From NCBI GenBank assembly GCA_018873245.2, contig JAEMBT020000002.1, positions 3,910,001 to 3,974,000 of the forward strand: a stretch of 64,000 nt of DNA, given 5' to 3'. This document shows positions 1 through 12,790 of this stretch, in pieces (the first letter of the stretch is position 1; each line of letters opens with the position of its first letter). The DNA comes from Archegozetes longisetosus. Taxonomy: Eukaryota; Arthropoda; Arachnida; Sarcoptiformes; Trhypochthoniidae. The notes under the pieces are model-generated. The model made no database searches and was not told where the DNA came from. It saw only the letters and a program-made list of their open reading frames with translations. The position numbers and the translations under genes were made by a program.

Positions 1-1
1 A

Positions 2-1438
2 AAACCAAACAAGGAGATTAGGATTATAACGTGGAAGAATGTGGCAAAATTTGTTGTTTGTGTCTCAAGTTTTACAGGATTTTTCTATCAGGCCAGTGAA
101 TACTTCGTTCAATATCTAAAATTTCCAACAACTGTTGATGTCAAGACTGAAAGAAGTATTACTATCGACATTCCATCGCTAACTATCTGCGTACCATCAC
201 TAACTGCAAGACCACAATTGAGAAAATTCTATGGGAATCAAATTCTCAAAGATCTTGAAGGGATTAAGAATAGAAAAGAAAAGTCGTTCGCCGTTGCTGA
301 GCGAGAAGTCTATCAGATTTATGAAAATTTATCTGCACAAACAGTACCGCCACAAGAATTCTTTGGTCTCGGTATTCATGCTGACGATATCATTAATTGC
401 AAAGTGCTAAAACCAAAATATTTCTCTCGACTTAATGAGACTTGGATTCCATGCACTAAAGTATCGCAAGTCTTAGAGACAATCGGCCCTAATGGCAAAT
501 GTTTCACTTACTTCACAAGATTAAATCAAAATGATTCTACAGATTTGGATAAAAAATTTAAAATCGATATCTATCAGAACGTCAGAGATGAGGTCGGACT
601 AGCCATCTATATGACGCTTACATTCAATTCGACTAATTATATAGATACGGCTAAAGTCGGTGATGAATCTATTACTTTGCACGAGACAACAGCTGTTCCA
701 ACAGAAGGTAAACGCAGAAGATTGAAACCTGGAACTAATTACGACTTGTTTTTTACCAAAATTCTGACAATCAATCTACCGTTACCCCATGAGACCGATT
801 GTCAAGAATACGAAGTTTTCAATTATAATGTACCTCAATCTCGAATCGATTGCGTGGATCGTTGCATTAAAGATATCTATTATGATTTTTGCAACTGTTA
901 TCCACTTCATGTAGTGGTTCGGCGCGATATCGTTATCAATCGTAACTTAAGTATGTGTAATGATAAGAACGCTAATATAACCCAATGCCGATCAAAAGAA
1001 GTTAAGAGCCGTTGTATCGAAAAATGTAAACTTGATTGTAAGGAAGTCACTTATGATTATGATACTGAAGAAGATGTCTATCCGACTGACTCTGAACTAC
1101 AAGAGGCTGAAGGAGAAGATAAAGTGAAATTACAGCTAAGACGTAACTTCACGGCTGCCATCAAGTTATGGCGCAAAGTATCTGGTGACACAATCTATGA
1201 GCACAAGCAAGAACTACCCTTAATACAGTTGTTCAGTTTTGTTGGAGGACTAGCAAGTCTCTGGTTAGGAATATCTATAATCGCTTTCTATGATATTCTT
1301 GTCAAAGTGGTCACTATCATTTATAAGACTAAACCATTTGAAAAGATGCGTAAAAGAGATACTGCGGTGTCTGTTCTGTCGAGTTGGGGCAATAATGCGG
1401 CTAAAGTCAAGGGAACGTGGCACAACCACCACGACTAA
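2..1438 (+). CDS. DEG/ENaC sodium channel subunit (pickpocket-like), 3' exon, 5' truncated by window edge
   Basis: Epithelial/degenerin sodium channel subunit: a two-pass membrane protein with a large cysteine-rich extracellular loop, forming trimeric Na+ channels that may be gated by ligand, protons or mechanical force. The frame is open from base 2 to TAA at 1436-1438 (478 codons) with no start in view, so the cytosolic N-terminus lies upstream. Seen here: TM1 at about residues 14-39, followed by the family's post-TM1 FPSLTIC-like stretch (IPSLTICVPSL); a loop rich in Cys (CVDRCIKDIYYDFCNCYP and later paired Cys) with several N-x-S/T sites; then pre-TM2 and TM2 carrying GGLASLWLGIS, whose G-I-S at bases 1268-1276 matches the G-x-S selectivity filter. 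The large single exon is intact. Subfamily and gating cannot be told from sequence. A partial gene, but the family call is firm. Confidence 0.95.
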   Translation, partial: KPNKEIRIITWKNVAKFVVCVSSFTGFFYQASEYFVQYLKFPTTVDVKTERSITIDIPSLTICVPSLTARPQLRKFYGNQILKDLEGIKNRKEKSFAVAEREVYQIYENLSAQTVPPQEFFGLGIHADDIINCKVLKPKYFSRLNETWIPCTKVSQVLETIGPNGKCFTYFTRLNQNDSTDLDKKFKIDIYQNVRDEVGLAIYMTLTFNSTNYIDTAKVGDESITLHETTAVPTEGKRRRLKPGTNYDLFFTKILTINLPLPHETDCQEYEVFNYNVPQSRIDCVDRCIKDIYYDFCNCYPLHVVVRRDIVINRNLSMCNDKNANITQCRSKEVKSRCIEKCKLDCKEVTYDYDTEEDVYPTDSELQEAEGEDKVKLQLRRNFTAAIKLWRKVSGDTIYEHKQELPLIQLFSFVGGLASLWLGISIIAFYDILVKVVTIIYKTKPFEKMRKRDTAVSVLSSWGNNAAKVKGTWHNHHD

Positions 1439-3205
1439 CTAAGTTTCCATCTGATGGTAACGCTAATCAAGTGTTTGGAACACGATCTTCTGCGAATACT
1501 AGACAGGCCTTTACTTAATCTATCAGATTCTAGAATACTCAGTTCATGTGATATGAAGAGAAAACTATATAAAACTTTTCTACTAAGAAGCTTTATTCTG
1601 ACAAAGAATAATCCACGTTTAAACACAATGTGATCGCATATTATTTATTGGCTATTCACATATTCGTTATTCTGATATATCCTTTATTGAGAACAATGGA
1701 GAGTACATCCAATTGCTAACCTTTGAACAGTATGCGTAAACTATTATCAGAGTAAATAACTTATATAAACAATGCTTACATGTAAGTTATTTGTTTTACT
1801 CATTCTACTTCACATTTCGAGTATTTGAGTGACTAACTTTTTTATATTGTATTGTTCAATTGAGTCTAGAGAATTTAAGAATTATGCAAGCATTTTATCA
1901 TTATACTCGACGATTTACGTCTTCAAATTAGTGATCAAAGGCACTAAACAATTTTACTTTAATAGCTTAAGCTATTATAGTTTCTTCTGTCGGCTTTAGT
2001 AGTGCTATCTTTGAACTGAGATACAATCAGATTCTCTTGCCTGATTCTAGTCCTATGTTGAAAAGGTTTAAGAAATTTGACCTCTTCAGACTTTAAAATC
2101 AAAATTCGTGTTAGTTAAAAGTAGACTACGAACGCTTTAAACGAATAAGATTGAGATTTCTTTAAAAACTACGAACAAATGATGAAAAGAGCATAATTTG
2201 TAAATGACTGAGAAATATATATTGATAAATATTCATATTTTTATACAATATGACTTAAAGTTTTTTATCTCTAATTATAAAGAGTGCTCATAACCAAAAA
2301 CCAAAACCACATAACTCTACAGTAATAGAGTACTTTATACGAGTACAGTGTATTTTAAGATAAGAGATATAAATAGTAGGATTTTAAACTGTTTTAACAT
2401 TTACTAAGGAGTACTTTTTTAAAATTGGGAATAAAAAAACTTTAAGCCATATTGTATCATATTACAATATTTTCATTAATGTCAATTCTTTAGGTTGAGG
2501 CTGAGATGTTAAATGTCAAATTTAATGACGTTCGTTTCTCTATACAAGTTTACAGACGTTGTGTATAGAAAATAACAAATTCTATTTTGCATAGTTTGCT
2601 TTGGCACAAATAATCATTATTTCCAGAACTAATTACTTATCGATTAGAGTATATTCATTAGGGAATAATAGTAAATAGACATAGTCGATGAACTATTTCA
2701 AAATAATGTTCCACAACTAGATTAGACAATTAAAAATTTTGCATCGTATCTATATATTTTATGCCACGAAAGTGGTTTTATTTAAATTAAGTGTGCAATA
2801 CATTATTGCAATAAGCCATTGTATTACAGCTCAAACTTAAGATTAAAACTTTGAGATCATTTGTAATATATTTGTATTGTGATCATAGAATACTAGTGTA
2901 TTCTGGAAGTTATGTTCTTATGAAAAGTTAAAATATAAAGAAAAGTAGACTCAGCTATTTAGCATTGATATTCTCTTCATACGAAAAGGTTTGCAACACA
3001 AGTAAATCCACAATATATTCAAGTTTTTAATAACTGCAAGATTTGAATTAATGTTAAACATTACTATATTCCAAGCCAAAGATAATTTATTTTGAATAAC
3101 TGGAATATTTCTATGTTCCGGATAGAACTTGAGTCAGTATCGTAGCCAGAGAATCGAACTGAGCGAGATTAGAATTTTATATATCGCTAAGATTGTTCCT
3201 AAGAT
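1439..3205. other. 3' flank of the channel gene, no gene seen
   Basis: AT-rich sequence after the channel stop codon. I see no coding exon, RNA gene or transposon terminus here. Part must be the channel's 3' UTR, but its end is not defined. Confidence 0.4.
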
Positions 3206-3754
3206 ACAGGTTGTTAAGGAATTAGTGTCGTATTTTTAAGAGACTTATTTAAATTCTTATAACTTGCAAATTTTGTTTAAGAAATTAACTAAAGACATTA
3301 TTTATGAAATTAAGATATTAATGTTTGTAATTAATCGGGAAACCCCCCGTCATTTATGTTTAAAAATGGCTTTGGACGAGATTCATTTTCGCCATATAAT
3401 GCCTTATGAGTTCAAAAAGGAAACAATGCCACTGTTGCCGCGAAGAATATTTGCGAAGTTTATGGAGATGTCTTGGATGTTCTCAAATATCAACGATGGT
3501 TCGCTAGATTCCGTATCGGAGACTTCAGTCTCGAAGATAGAGCTGGTAGGGGTCATCATATCGAAATAGACAACGAAGCGTTAAAAACCCTCGTTGGATC
3601 CGACCCGAGACAAGATCTTCGAGAAATGATCATAGATAATCTGGCTATCATAGATAATGAGGGGAATTATATATTTGATTAAACTACACTTGATTTTCAA
3701 TAAAATATTTTTTCATTTCTTAAAAAATACGACATTAATTTCTTGACAACCTAA
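3206..3754 (+). mobile_element. Internally deleted mariner element
   Basis: Terminal inverted repeats face each other. The left end (from 3207) reads CAGGTTGTTAAGGAATTAG and the right end, read inward from 3754, is TTAGGTTGTCAAGAAATTA. Both continue into GTCGTATTTTT, and TA dinucleotides flank each end. Inside lies only the start of a mariner transposase (next entry). At about 550 bp it is less than half the usual 1.3 kb, so the catalytic part has been deleted. It cannot move without a transposase supplied in trans. Confidence 0.8.
3370..3682 (+). pseudogene. Mariner (SETMAR-type) transposase N-terminal HTH remnant
   Basis: Two frames together give the N-terminal DNA-binding region of a mariner transposase. 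One carries MPYEFKK; after a frame change in the A-run near 3415 the other carries GNNATVAAKNICEVYG and then YQRWFARFRIGDFSLED and DPRQDLREM. The RWF.RFR.GDFSLED and (E/D)DPRQ motifs are hallmarks of SETMAR/mauritiana-type mariners. The DDD catalytic domain is absent. A dead fragment inside the deleted element. Confidence 0.85.
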
Positions 3755-6700
3755 TACTATAAACTAGCTCAAAATAAGATATTTTCATTGTTTATATTAA
3801 TTTTAATGTCATTTTATTATAAGGCAAACTTAATCATAGGATAAATCTTAAGATTTTTCTCGATAAACATCTCTAATATTGAATTTTGCTAAAATGTTTA
3901 GCAGAGTTCTGTCACTTTGGCCCTATAGCTAATTACGATAATGACTCGAAGACTGTGTCTCTAGATTACAGTACGAGTGAGGAGCGATCGTTACAAATGC
4001 AGTGTGTGACTTATTATTTGTAGTATTGATTGTTATTATGAAGTAGTTCAAAATATTATATTTACTGACATAAAGAATGAGTTGTTGGAATGATAAAACT
4101 TTTATAAGTTTGAACTTTTTTATAATAAAACTGAATTTTAAACTTTTAAAAATATTATAACTTATCTAAGTTTTGGTTTATTTAGTTTTGAATTAGATTT
4201 AAATTTCTTAATACTATTTCGAAATAAATGCTTTAATTGTATATTTTTGAGTCCAGATAATTAAGCATGTATTCGACAAGATCTATCAATAAATTAAGTA
4301 AACAAGTTTTTCTGTACTCATCGATATTCTTAATGTTAGCTTTTGTGAATGCGTATTCAGATGAAACATTTGATTAAACAGTCGACAGATGGAGAAATAA
4401 TTCCTTAAACATCACTTATTCAATAGTGCAACAAAGATATTCTGGTGTTCAAATTTAAAGCTTAACTTACCGCGTTAATAATTCATTAAAGGATTCAATT
4501 AACCAACATTTATTCTTTTAGCTAAATTCAATGTTCTTATTTTCCAACTTGAGTTCAAAATCTGTTCAAATGTTGAATTTTCCGCAAGTCTTCACTTTAA
4601 TACTATAAGGTTCTAAATGCAAAAAGTATATTAACGAGGAATCCACTTTCAAGTTCGATGTTGTTATACACCAAAAATTTTCTAAAATATGTTACCAAAC
4701 AATGTATGTGTGGTGCGATTACGCCACTGTTTATTTGGGTTCTAGTGTGTTTCTATGATGAATAACTCAGAACTGATTTTTGCATTTAGAACCTCATTGC
4801 ACTGGAACGAAATCCAAAACTGAGTGCTATCAGGTTCTAAATAATCAAAAATCGGTAAATAACTAAATCGAAACAAATTTTTACCTAAGAAATTTTAAAA
4901 GGAAAGTGGGAAATCAATTTCGAACACTTTAAGAATGTTTCGACATAATTCAGTCAAAAAATTTCTTAAGTCGAAACTCGACTCGATGATTTCTATGTCT
5001 CAAATCTTCATATATTTCTTCAAGAAATTATTTGGATGACTGAAAAGTGAATCTTTATAAAGAAATGACGCATTTAACAGCAATTTATTAAAAAATCGAA
5101 TTTATCGATATCAGCAGAATATGATTCTCTTCATCGGACTTCTATGAAATTCAGTTTTAGTAACCCGAAAGATTGTGAAAACGCCTGCTTTACAAGCATT
5201 TTGCTCATCAAATTCGGCGATTACGACCGAACCAGACGTGAATTCATAAATTTGAATAAATACCAGCATCAAGGCCATGACAAGGTATATGAATTCGTTA
5301 ATAACTCATCTTGTCGAAAAGTTGATTTAGAACCTTATAGTACTCAGGCGACGAAGTATTGCTGAGGATCGTTTACAAGCAAAGTAAAAACCTTTCACTC
5401 AAATGGAATAAAGAGTGATAGAAGACAAATGTTGAATGATCTGCTATTAATTCAAAACTCTTCGAGGTGGAAATGATGTTACACTTTTTATAGTCTTTAT
5501 TATAAGCAATTTTATTATAATGTATCTAATGACTGTTTTTCATGAACGAAATTCCCATACATAGACAATATCTTCTTAATTTCTCCCAGATGTGGGAAGA
5601 TTTTTTTGTTGAATGCATTTTAAGTGAACACATATTTTCCTTTTTCTCCATAATCTGTAGGTTTATTGATCAGAAACGAAATAGAAAATAACACGAATGT
5701 AGGAGTAACAGATAGTTAAATATTGACTATATGAATAACTGAATGCAAAAGTGTTTTAGATTGAAACTTTTTTCAGATTTTAAACATTTACTTTGGTTTT
5801 TAATACAATATTTTATATGATAATATAAAAATTTGAACTATTTAATACTACTAACCTACTTTTGTTTTAAAATCCCATAAGCAGCCAAACAAATATTTGA
5901 TGAATTGTGTCTCAACGATCGTTGCCATAAATCAGAGGACTCGAGCCGAAAATCGTTGAATAAGATTGAGATCGATTTTCATTCCCTTGCTGAACTGCTG
6001 TTAAAGCGATTTTCATTCAATTGCATTCAAATATAAATACTAAGGAAATATGATTAATGTGAGCAGTAACAGTAGACTTAAATAAAATAATGAAATTGAA
6101 AGTGGAATTCAAGTGTAATCAATGTCACCCGGTTTATGTGTTGGTTCAAAAGAAATATAATAAATATCAGGTATTATCGCTAAAACTAAATATGAAAGTA
6201 TTCCGGAACTTCTCTTTGCTTTAGTCACTTTAATGAAAAGTTGTGAACAATAGAGACAATGATATAGTATTTGATTTTGAACATGTTATCAATAAAGATT
6301 ATCCGTAAGGTAGGGAGAAAGTGGTATTTAATAATGGTCGGATCACCTGTATTGTGAGTAAATCCTTAGAGTTCAAAAAATAATCTCTTTATTCAAACAG
6401 TACTTTTGTAAAATTACTCATGATGAATAAAATGAGTAAAAGTCAATAACAAGATTTTTAAAGTTTTTAAGATGTCAAGTTTTTAAAATATGGTTGATTT
6501 GTCTGATTTAACTACTCTGATAAAATCAAGCAGAGAATTTTAGCGAGAATGCTCGATATATAGCTTGTGTAAGAGATTTTAAATAAACTTTTGTGAAGGT
6601 AATTTAAGTCATTTAAGTGTGAAAAAATAAAACTTAAAGTCCCTAAAGCACAAATTTTTGTGATCAGAGTTTAAATTGAAAAAAAGAGGCGAGTAAAAGC

Positions 6701-8770
6701 CGACTCAATTTCGCTCAAATTACAACTGCAGTCGGAAAAATAGCACAAAAATGAATGTTTGAACTCCTGACACTCTTAGGTAGTTATACTTCTCTCTCCG
6801 GTAAATCCCACTAACAGAATTCAATTTTATGAAAAGTCATAAAGATTTCGAAACTTCCTTTCGGTTAACATTATATCGTTTTAGAAACTAAATCAAAGTT
6901 ATAATATTTTTAATAATCCAGCGAATCTAATATATATTTTTTATTCCTTCGGATGAACAAAACTCAAAATTTTGAATAAGAGGATCATTTGAATATATTC
7001 TTAATATTTTAAAGAATGATATATTAGAAGTTTTGCTTGACCGTAATTTATCAAATGCTCTAGTATTTTGAAAAATTTCAACGACATAAGTATGTTTTAT
7101 TGCATAGAAACCTGGAAAAGGTTTTCATTCATAACTTCAAAAATTTTGATTCAAATTTAATTATTTCTTGATTACAAGTTAATTAGATACTAAATTTTAA
7201 TAGAATTAGGTTTTCATAATTTAATTGTGTTACCACAAAAATTAATAGACTTTTGAAATTGATTATGCATACTTTCTACTATATAAGCTATATATAAGTC
7301 GCCAAATCTTGTCTAATTTCAAAGGATTCTTACTATCTATTAATTGATTTTTAAATATTTTATCGTCTCCTATTTATTTTTATTAGTGTTCATGAATTTT
7401 TTGATCTGAATCAAGTCTGAAAATATGATGAGCCAATCGATGATCACATTCGAAATTTACACGCGCTTCTCTTTAAAGCTTCTTTGCGCCATCTTTTTCT
7501 GATTAAATTTTTATTTTGATATCATAAATGGTTTAAAAGGAAATATTTTGCCTTCGATGAATCACTCTATGAATTTTCGCACACAATGTCTTTAAATGAA
7601 GGACTTGCAAAAGATGCAATAGTTATTGCGTTCGCAGTTATTGCACAAAATTCTTTTAGATATCTAATGAAAGAATGCGAAATCTCCTTTAAATAGATAT
7701 ATCTCATGCTAGGTTTGGACTTTAATAACGCTAAATAAGTTAACCTAAACTTTCAAAAACTTTTCCAGACTTCTATACAATAAGGTATATATAAAAGCAA
7801 TTGACTTTAAGTAAAGATACGCCTACGATCTTTTATCGATTGTAGCATTAATAATATTGAAGCAAAGAATGTATTGGGATTTGCTATGATTGCTCAAAAA
7901 GTTGGAATGAAGACATTTTTTGAAATGGTAAGGTATATTTTCTAAATCTCAAGATAAATGGAATCAATATTTCTGAAAGCAGATGTTTCAGTGAGTTGAT
8001 CATGCAATTTTAGTTTAGCAATACATAAGTAAATTTTAAAGTCCGTTCAAGCGATAAGCATTTTGACCAATAGTTAATTTACTGTTCTAGGATTGAATGT
8101 AATGTAAAACTGAAATTATGTTATACTGAGTGCATGAATTTCCTTTTTAGAAATTTATAAAAGCTGAAACTTTAAATTTGTCAAAGTTCTGGAATTATAG
8201 GTGCAGTCGCCTCTCGTTATAATGAACAGTCTAATGCACCGAAATCGGTCGATTATATGAGAGTTCACTATATCCGACTTCATTATAGAAAGAGTCGGCT
8301 GTAGCAGCAAATCATTGATGCATTATTTTCACTCAAGTAAACATGTTTTGAAGTTTCGTTTGTGACCCAAATTTATTTGTATGAGTATCTAATGAAATGT
8401 TGAATGAGTGTCAGATTAACTTTGTGATGAATCGTTAACTTATGATTTAACATTATTTTGGGAGAAATAAATATTATTTTATGATCATTAAAACAAGTTG
8501 TGAAGTCGTCAAAGCTTTATAGGGTAAAAGCCACCTAGCTCAAAATTCATAAAAGTGGCTCTAGTAGTAAATGATTATCCCAAATGGTTTTGCAGCAAGA
8601 AATTGATTTAAAATTTTGATGCGTAAAATCTCATAGCTCTTGTGTTTGTACCCATGTCTTCAATCATGTCATCTCGTTTTCCCACATGTATCCAAAGATA
8701 AAGAAAAATTCGTCTAATGTATGATTAAGTCAAAGAGCAATTTAATGCCATCGTTAATACGTGGATGAAC
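3755..8770. other. Intergenic AT-rich DNA with minor repeats
   Basis: About 5 kb with no recognised gene. A short inverted repeat around 4612-4632 and 4772-4795 shares GGTTCTAAATGCAAAAA. A pogo-like terminus (CAGTCGCCTCTCGTTATAAT) starts near 8207, but no partner end was found. A 73-codon plus-strand frame at 5144-5365 is Cys-containing and less AT-rich than its surroundings; I do not recognise it and no splice context supports it. The missing 3' exon of the minus-strand receptor (see 10962-11177) could lie here or in the next gap. Confidence 0.4.
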
Positions 8771-8779
8771 CGATGGAAG

Positions 8780-8982
8780 AAAAACGTATCTCGCTTGACT
8801 TCTTTTTTGGATTTTGCTTAATACATTCAAATTAACTCATTTTTTATGCATGTGATTAAGTTCAAAGCACGTTCCGACGTCCGAGTCAAAAGTAATCTAC
8901 TTGACTAAAGTCTCAATTCCAAAAGTGATCAGCAAAAATTCAAACTTTAAGTATGTTCTACTCGTTTCAATGCGCTGAGAAA
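8780..8982. repeat. Degraded copy of a foldback element (family of 32074-32741)
   Basis: The left part (GTATCTCGC then TTTTTTGGATTTTGCTTAA) and the right part (ACTTTAAGTATGTTCTACTC, GTTTCAATGCGCTGAGA) both resemble the inner edges of the arms of the element at 32074-32741, in the same order. The outer GCCCCGATAATAAAAAAG termini are not preserved. Read as an old, shortened relative. Confidence 0.45.
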
Positions 8983-10961
8983 TAGATTTGTTTTCATCCA
9001 GTCATTCACGTGTAGCTTTTGATTATAAATGAGGCTGGATTATACGATTCTTTTGGAAACTTAACAATCAATGTTTAAGATTACTTACAAATCTAGCTAT
9101 TTTATATTTAATTTTTACAAGGACTTTTAATTTTTATTTCAATAATTCGAACAGAATGAACAGAACATGTTTTAATAATTTAACATTCTTGAAAAATCTA
9201 GGAATAGATTTGTAACAAGACATTCTATGCAAAATTTAACACCATTTGATATTAATAGAAATATTATTCAGTTTCTCATTTTGTTACGCTGACGGAATAC
9301 TGAAAATAATTTTTCTTTATGAACTTACAACTATTATCTTAGGTATTTTACTTTAGTTTTTTCTTATCCATATATTCTGATGAATTATTAATGACTTTGT
9401 ATGACTTCAAATAAACTGGATTAATACCATTTTCTGATTTCTGTTACTCAGAATGACTCGTTGTGAGTTTTGACTGAGTTCTTGAGAGTTCTGTGAATCA
9501 GTCAATTCAACTGTATTGTTGTTACAATAATTAAAGAGCGACCGAAGTATGTTTGGCTGAAAGCGCTGGAAAAGCTTCCACAAGTTTGCCTGTAATATTA
9601 AATCAGACCTTATAATACATTCAAATTAGAAAGACGTATTTTATCTAATGAAAAGATATTCTCCTATCTAACAATATGCTACCAATCCATTCAGTATTTC
9701 AAGGCATCGAATGGATTATTAAATCAATCTGAAAATTTCTTTCCTCTTTCGCTTCATTAGATATTCAAATGAAACCGATGTCTCCAACTGAAAGATTTTG
9801 ATATATTTTCGCAGAGAATATCTTATTGAATTTGACATAAGAATGAGTTTTGTTTGATTGACAAAGCAGAGATTTGGGCTAAACGAATAAAGTATATGCA
9901 AGTGCTTTGACAGTATAAGCTCATTTTATTTTTGAATTGAACATTTTTTCAACTTCTTTACACAAAAGCTTTCTAGATATAACTATTACAGAAAGTAACT
10001 CCATAAAAGCTATTCAGTATCAAAATATTTTTACTATATATTCGTGCGAAGTAAGTAAATTGTTTTTATCAGACAATATAGAGACTCAATACTCAGTAAT
10101 CTTGCTAATGAGTGCAATTTATGACGTTCCTCCAAATCTTCAAAAGCCTCATTGACGTACAAAAAACTAGAAAGCGACTTGAACTCGATAGTAATTTTGA
10201 TAAGGCTTACAATCCTTTTTGAGAGCTTTTATTAAAACTTAAGTTTGGTTAGACTTTTTATTCATTAATAAGTCACTTGTATAGTCTTTAATGAAGTCAA
10301 ATGTTCTGTTAAAAAACGTGTTTATCATTTGCTAATTGAAATGAATCGCTAATTTTGTTTTCAAAACTGTTATTCTTTAAAAACAGTTTCTCACTAAAAA
10401 CAACACTGATTAAAGATAAAGATTTTGCTTAACTAGTAAATAAAAGTTTCTTCGTTAGAAAAACATTCGACTACGCTAAAAACTATTCAAATGACTTATT
10501 AATGAGTAAAACCCTAATTAAATTTTGACAAAAGCCTCATTAAAGTTACCGTAGAATTGAGTAGCAAGCCTTTTACGATTTGTTAGTACCTATGTCTGGA
10601 TCTTGAAAGCTTTTATTGACGTAGTTAGAGTAAGTACTTTGATATAGTTCACCTGATCAATAATTTTATGTGAGAAGAATTATATTTCGAAACTAGTTGA
10701 GTAATTCGTTGAACTAAAGGTCCAATAAACTTTGAATGATTCAACTTATGTGGAGAAATGACAAGATTGAATTTCAGTTAGCTTTTGTTCAATATATTTC
10801 TGGAAATATAAGTTTATTGAATGAATTAATGACGGAAAACTTTGATGACGCAAGTAATTTTGATACATCACTTGTACTGGGATATTTCATGAGTTGCGAA
10901 CTGAATGTTCTCTATATCGAACTCACTATTTAGATATCCGACATAATCCTTTTTCCCTCAC

Positions 10962-11177
10962 CCGAAAATTGGACGACATATAGGAGTAAATGAGTGGATT
11001 TATAAATGAGTGACTCATCGAAAGCCAGTGACTCGCAAAATACAATCCAACGTATAGATTGTATTGTAAATCAGTATCCAGACTGACTGGAGAGAACCAG
11101 ACAACCAGACCAAATATTTGAATGGGTAGCCAGCACAGCGCAAACAAAATCACTATTAAGACCAACATCTTCACCAC
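10962..11177 (-). CDS. Neuropeptide GPCR, exon 3 (TM6-TM7)
   Basis: Third recognised exon of the receptor that starts at 29159; residues about 247-318. The acceptor is ...GACTAG before GTGGTGAAG and the donor is TTTCGG|GTGAGG, both phase 0. It encodes the end of ICL3, TM6 with CWLPIQ, an extracellular loop, and TM7 with HWLSMSHSFINPLIYSYM. This contains the NPxxY-type motif NPLIY and ends at NFR, the start of helix 8. A cytoplasmic tail with stop codon must follow downstream on the minus strand (below 10961), but I could not identify it. Confidence 0.92.
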
Positions 11178-11236
11178 CTAGTCAGTTAAATAAATAATAA
11201 TAATTAATATGTGACCAATATTTTAGCCATATGTAG

Positions 11237-11424
11237 GAATTGGGTATAAGAGAGTGATATGGTTACCAGAAAGTTACTCCCCATGCCTAGCATTCTCCTT
11301 ACTTTATCTAACTTAACCTAGTAGAATTGGTAGTATCTTCAGCTAAGTTAGGTTAGATAAGGGTAATACTAAACTTGAAAGAACACTGTTGCGGTAACGC
11401 AATGACTTGACCTTATACCCAAAT
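11237..11424. repeat. Small palindromic element in the receptor 3' intron side
   Basis: Left end GGGTATAAGAGAGTGATATG and right end read inward GGGTATAAGGTCAAGTCATT frame an inner stem (TTATCTAACTTAACCTAG against CTAAGTTAGGTTAGATAA). No coding content. A foldback MITE of unknown superfamily, about 190 bp. Confidence 0.6.
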
Positions 11425-12152
11425 TTTACATTAAGAATAAACCAAACTCCTTGTCAATATTTTACTTGGATATGAGTTTCAATAAAATCTGTTTGATCCT
11501 CTGAATTTGTTTTAATGTTTATTTGCATTAGAAATAAACTGAGCTGAGTGGTTTTTAGATTCAGTTCGCATAGTAATGTATTTACTGAATTTTTTATTTC
11601 CTATTTTCTTATATTTTTAGTTCGAGCTCAAACAAAGGACGAACTATCAGTTTGGGAAACACAAATATTTTGGAGATTGCATAGGTCTTTTAGCAGATGA
11701 ATATTCGTAAAAATGGTTGATAAGATTACTTGATGTCGTACTTGGTTAGATGAGTGTCTTCTGATCCGATAATATTAAATATTAATTAGTATTGTCAAAT
11801 ATTAAATAACTAATATTATTAGGGATTTATTCGGTGCTATCGAACATTGTAGAACCTAAGTACAGTACATATATTGACTCAAAACTGATTAGTACGGCTC
11901 GCTACCATAATGTTCTTAATCAAATTCTTTTTCACGAAATAAATTCTTAATAGGTCATATACTTCATTCCACCCACGTATTGCCCCTTATTGGTATTTCA
12001 GAAATTCTTTCTCGTTTGCTGATACAACAGGGAATTGTCTGTGAATAAATGTACATTGAAAAGATAGGCTGTAAAGTACCAGATTGGGCAAATGACTGCA
12101 AAAATCGGGAGTAAAATCACCTCGTAGTGCTCGACGAGATAAATCTACATAC

Positions 12153-12790
12153 GGGGAGCAATTATTATAAACATAGCACAGGTATTATTTGTTGAATCTA
12201 GTCATATTAAGGGAATAGTAGTTGGATTACTAAAATATGAACACTTAATACGAAATCAGTATTTGTATAATCCTAAATAAATACAAGTTTTGCTAAATTG
12301 ATTATTGTTTATTCTAAATTTTTAATTTATAATTTTGCGTATTTTAAATCGAATAACTGTTTCACTTTTTTTGTAGACTACAATCAAATTCAAAAGTAAA
12401 GATATATACTTTTGTGTACAAAAAAGATTTTTAATTAGAAACTGTACTATTGTTTCTCATCATTCAGTTCTTTTTTAAACTGTAAATAAGTTTTTATCTA
12501 ATGTGCAGTTTTGAACTATTTGTTCATAATATTAATATAATGAAAATATATAATCTATACAGTCGACTAACTTAAGAGATATACAGTGAACTATATATTT
12601 TAAGTAAAGTTTGTCTTTACTTTTCAATTTGATAGTATGTTTTTGATTGAAAATTAAGTTATGACTTAATACTAATCAAAGATGTGTCGAAAGGTATTTG
12701 TGTTTAATTATTTGACTAACCCTTAGATACTAAATAATCAACAGAGTTTGTACTCAGTAACATCTTAACACTTCACGGAATACACTCACT
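12153..12790 (+). repeat. Repeat family 'outer element', copy a (interrupted by a MITE)
   Basis: Starts with GGAGCAATTATTATAAACAT and matches, in inverted orientation, the sequence at 37278-38503 over most of its length: ATACGAAATCAGTATTTGTA, then AGTTTTGCTAAATTGATTAT, then TTTTTGATTGAAAATTAA and ACTAACCCTTAG. It is split by the TA-flanked element 12381-12635. The right terminus is decayed. No coding capacity is seen, so this is probably a non-autonomous DNA element. Confidence 0.6.
12381..12635. mobile_element. TA-flanked MITE inserted in outer element copy a
   Basis: Imperfect terminal inverted repeats: CAATCAAATTCAAAAGTAAA at the left and, read inward from the right, CTATCAAATTGAAAAGTAAA. 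TA lies on each side (12379-12380 and 12636-12637). Copy b of the host repeat shows an uninterrupted version of this site, so the boundaries are well supported. About 255 bp, no coding. Related copies at 31684-31974 and 37553-38375. Confidence 0.75.

Noticed and set aside
5144-5365. 73-codon plus frame with several Cys
   Set aside because: No recognised domain, no signal peptide and no splice-supported neighbours; kept only as a remark.
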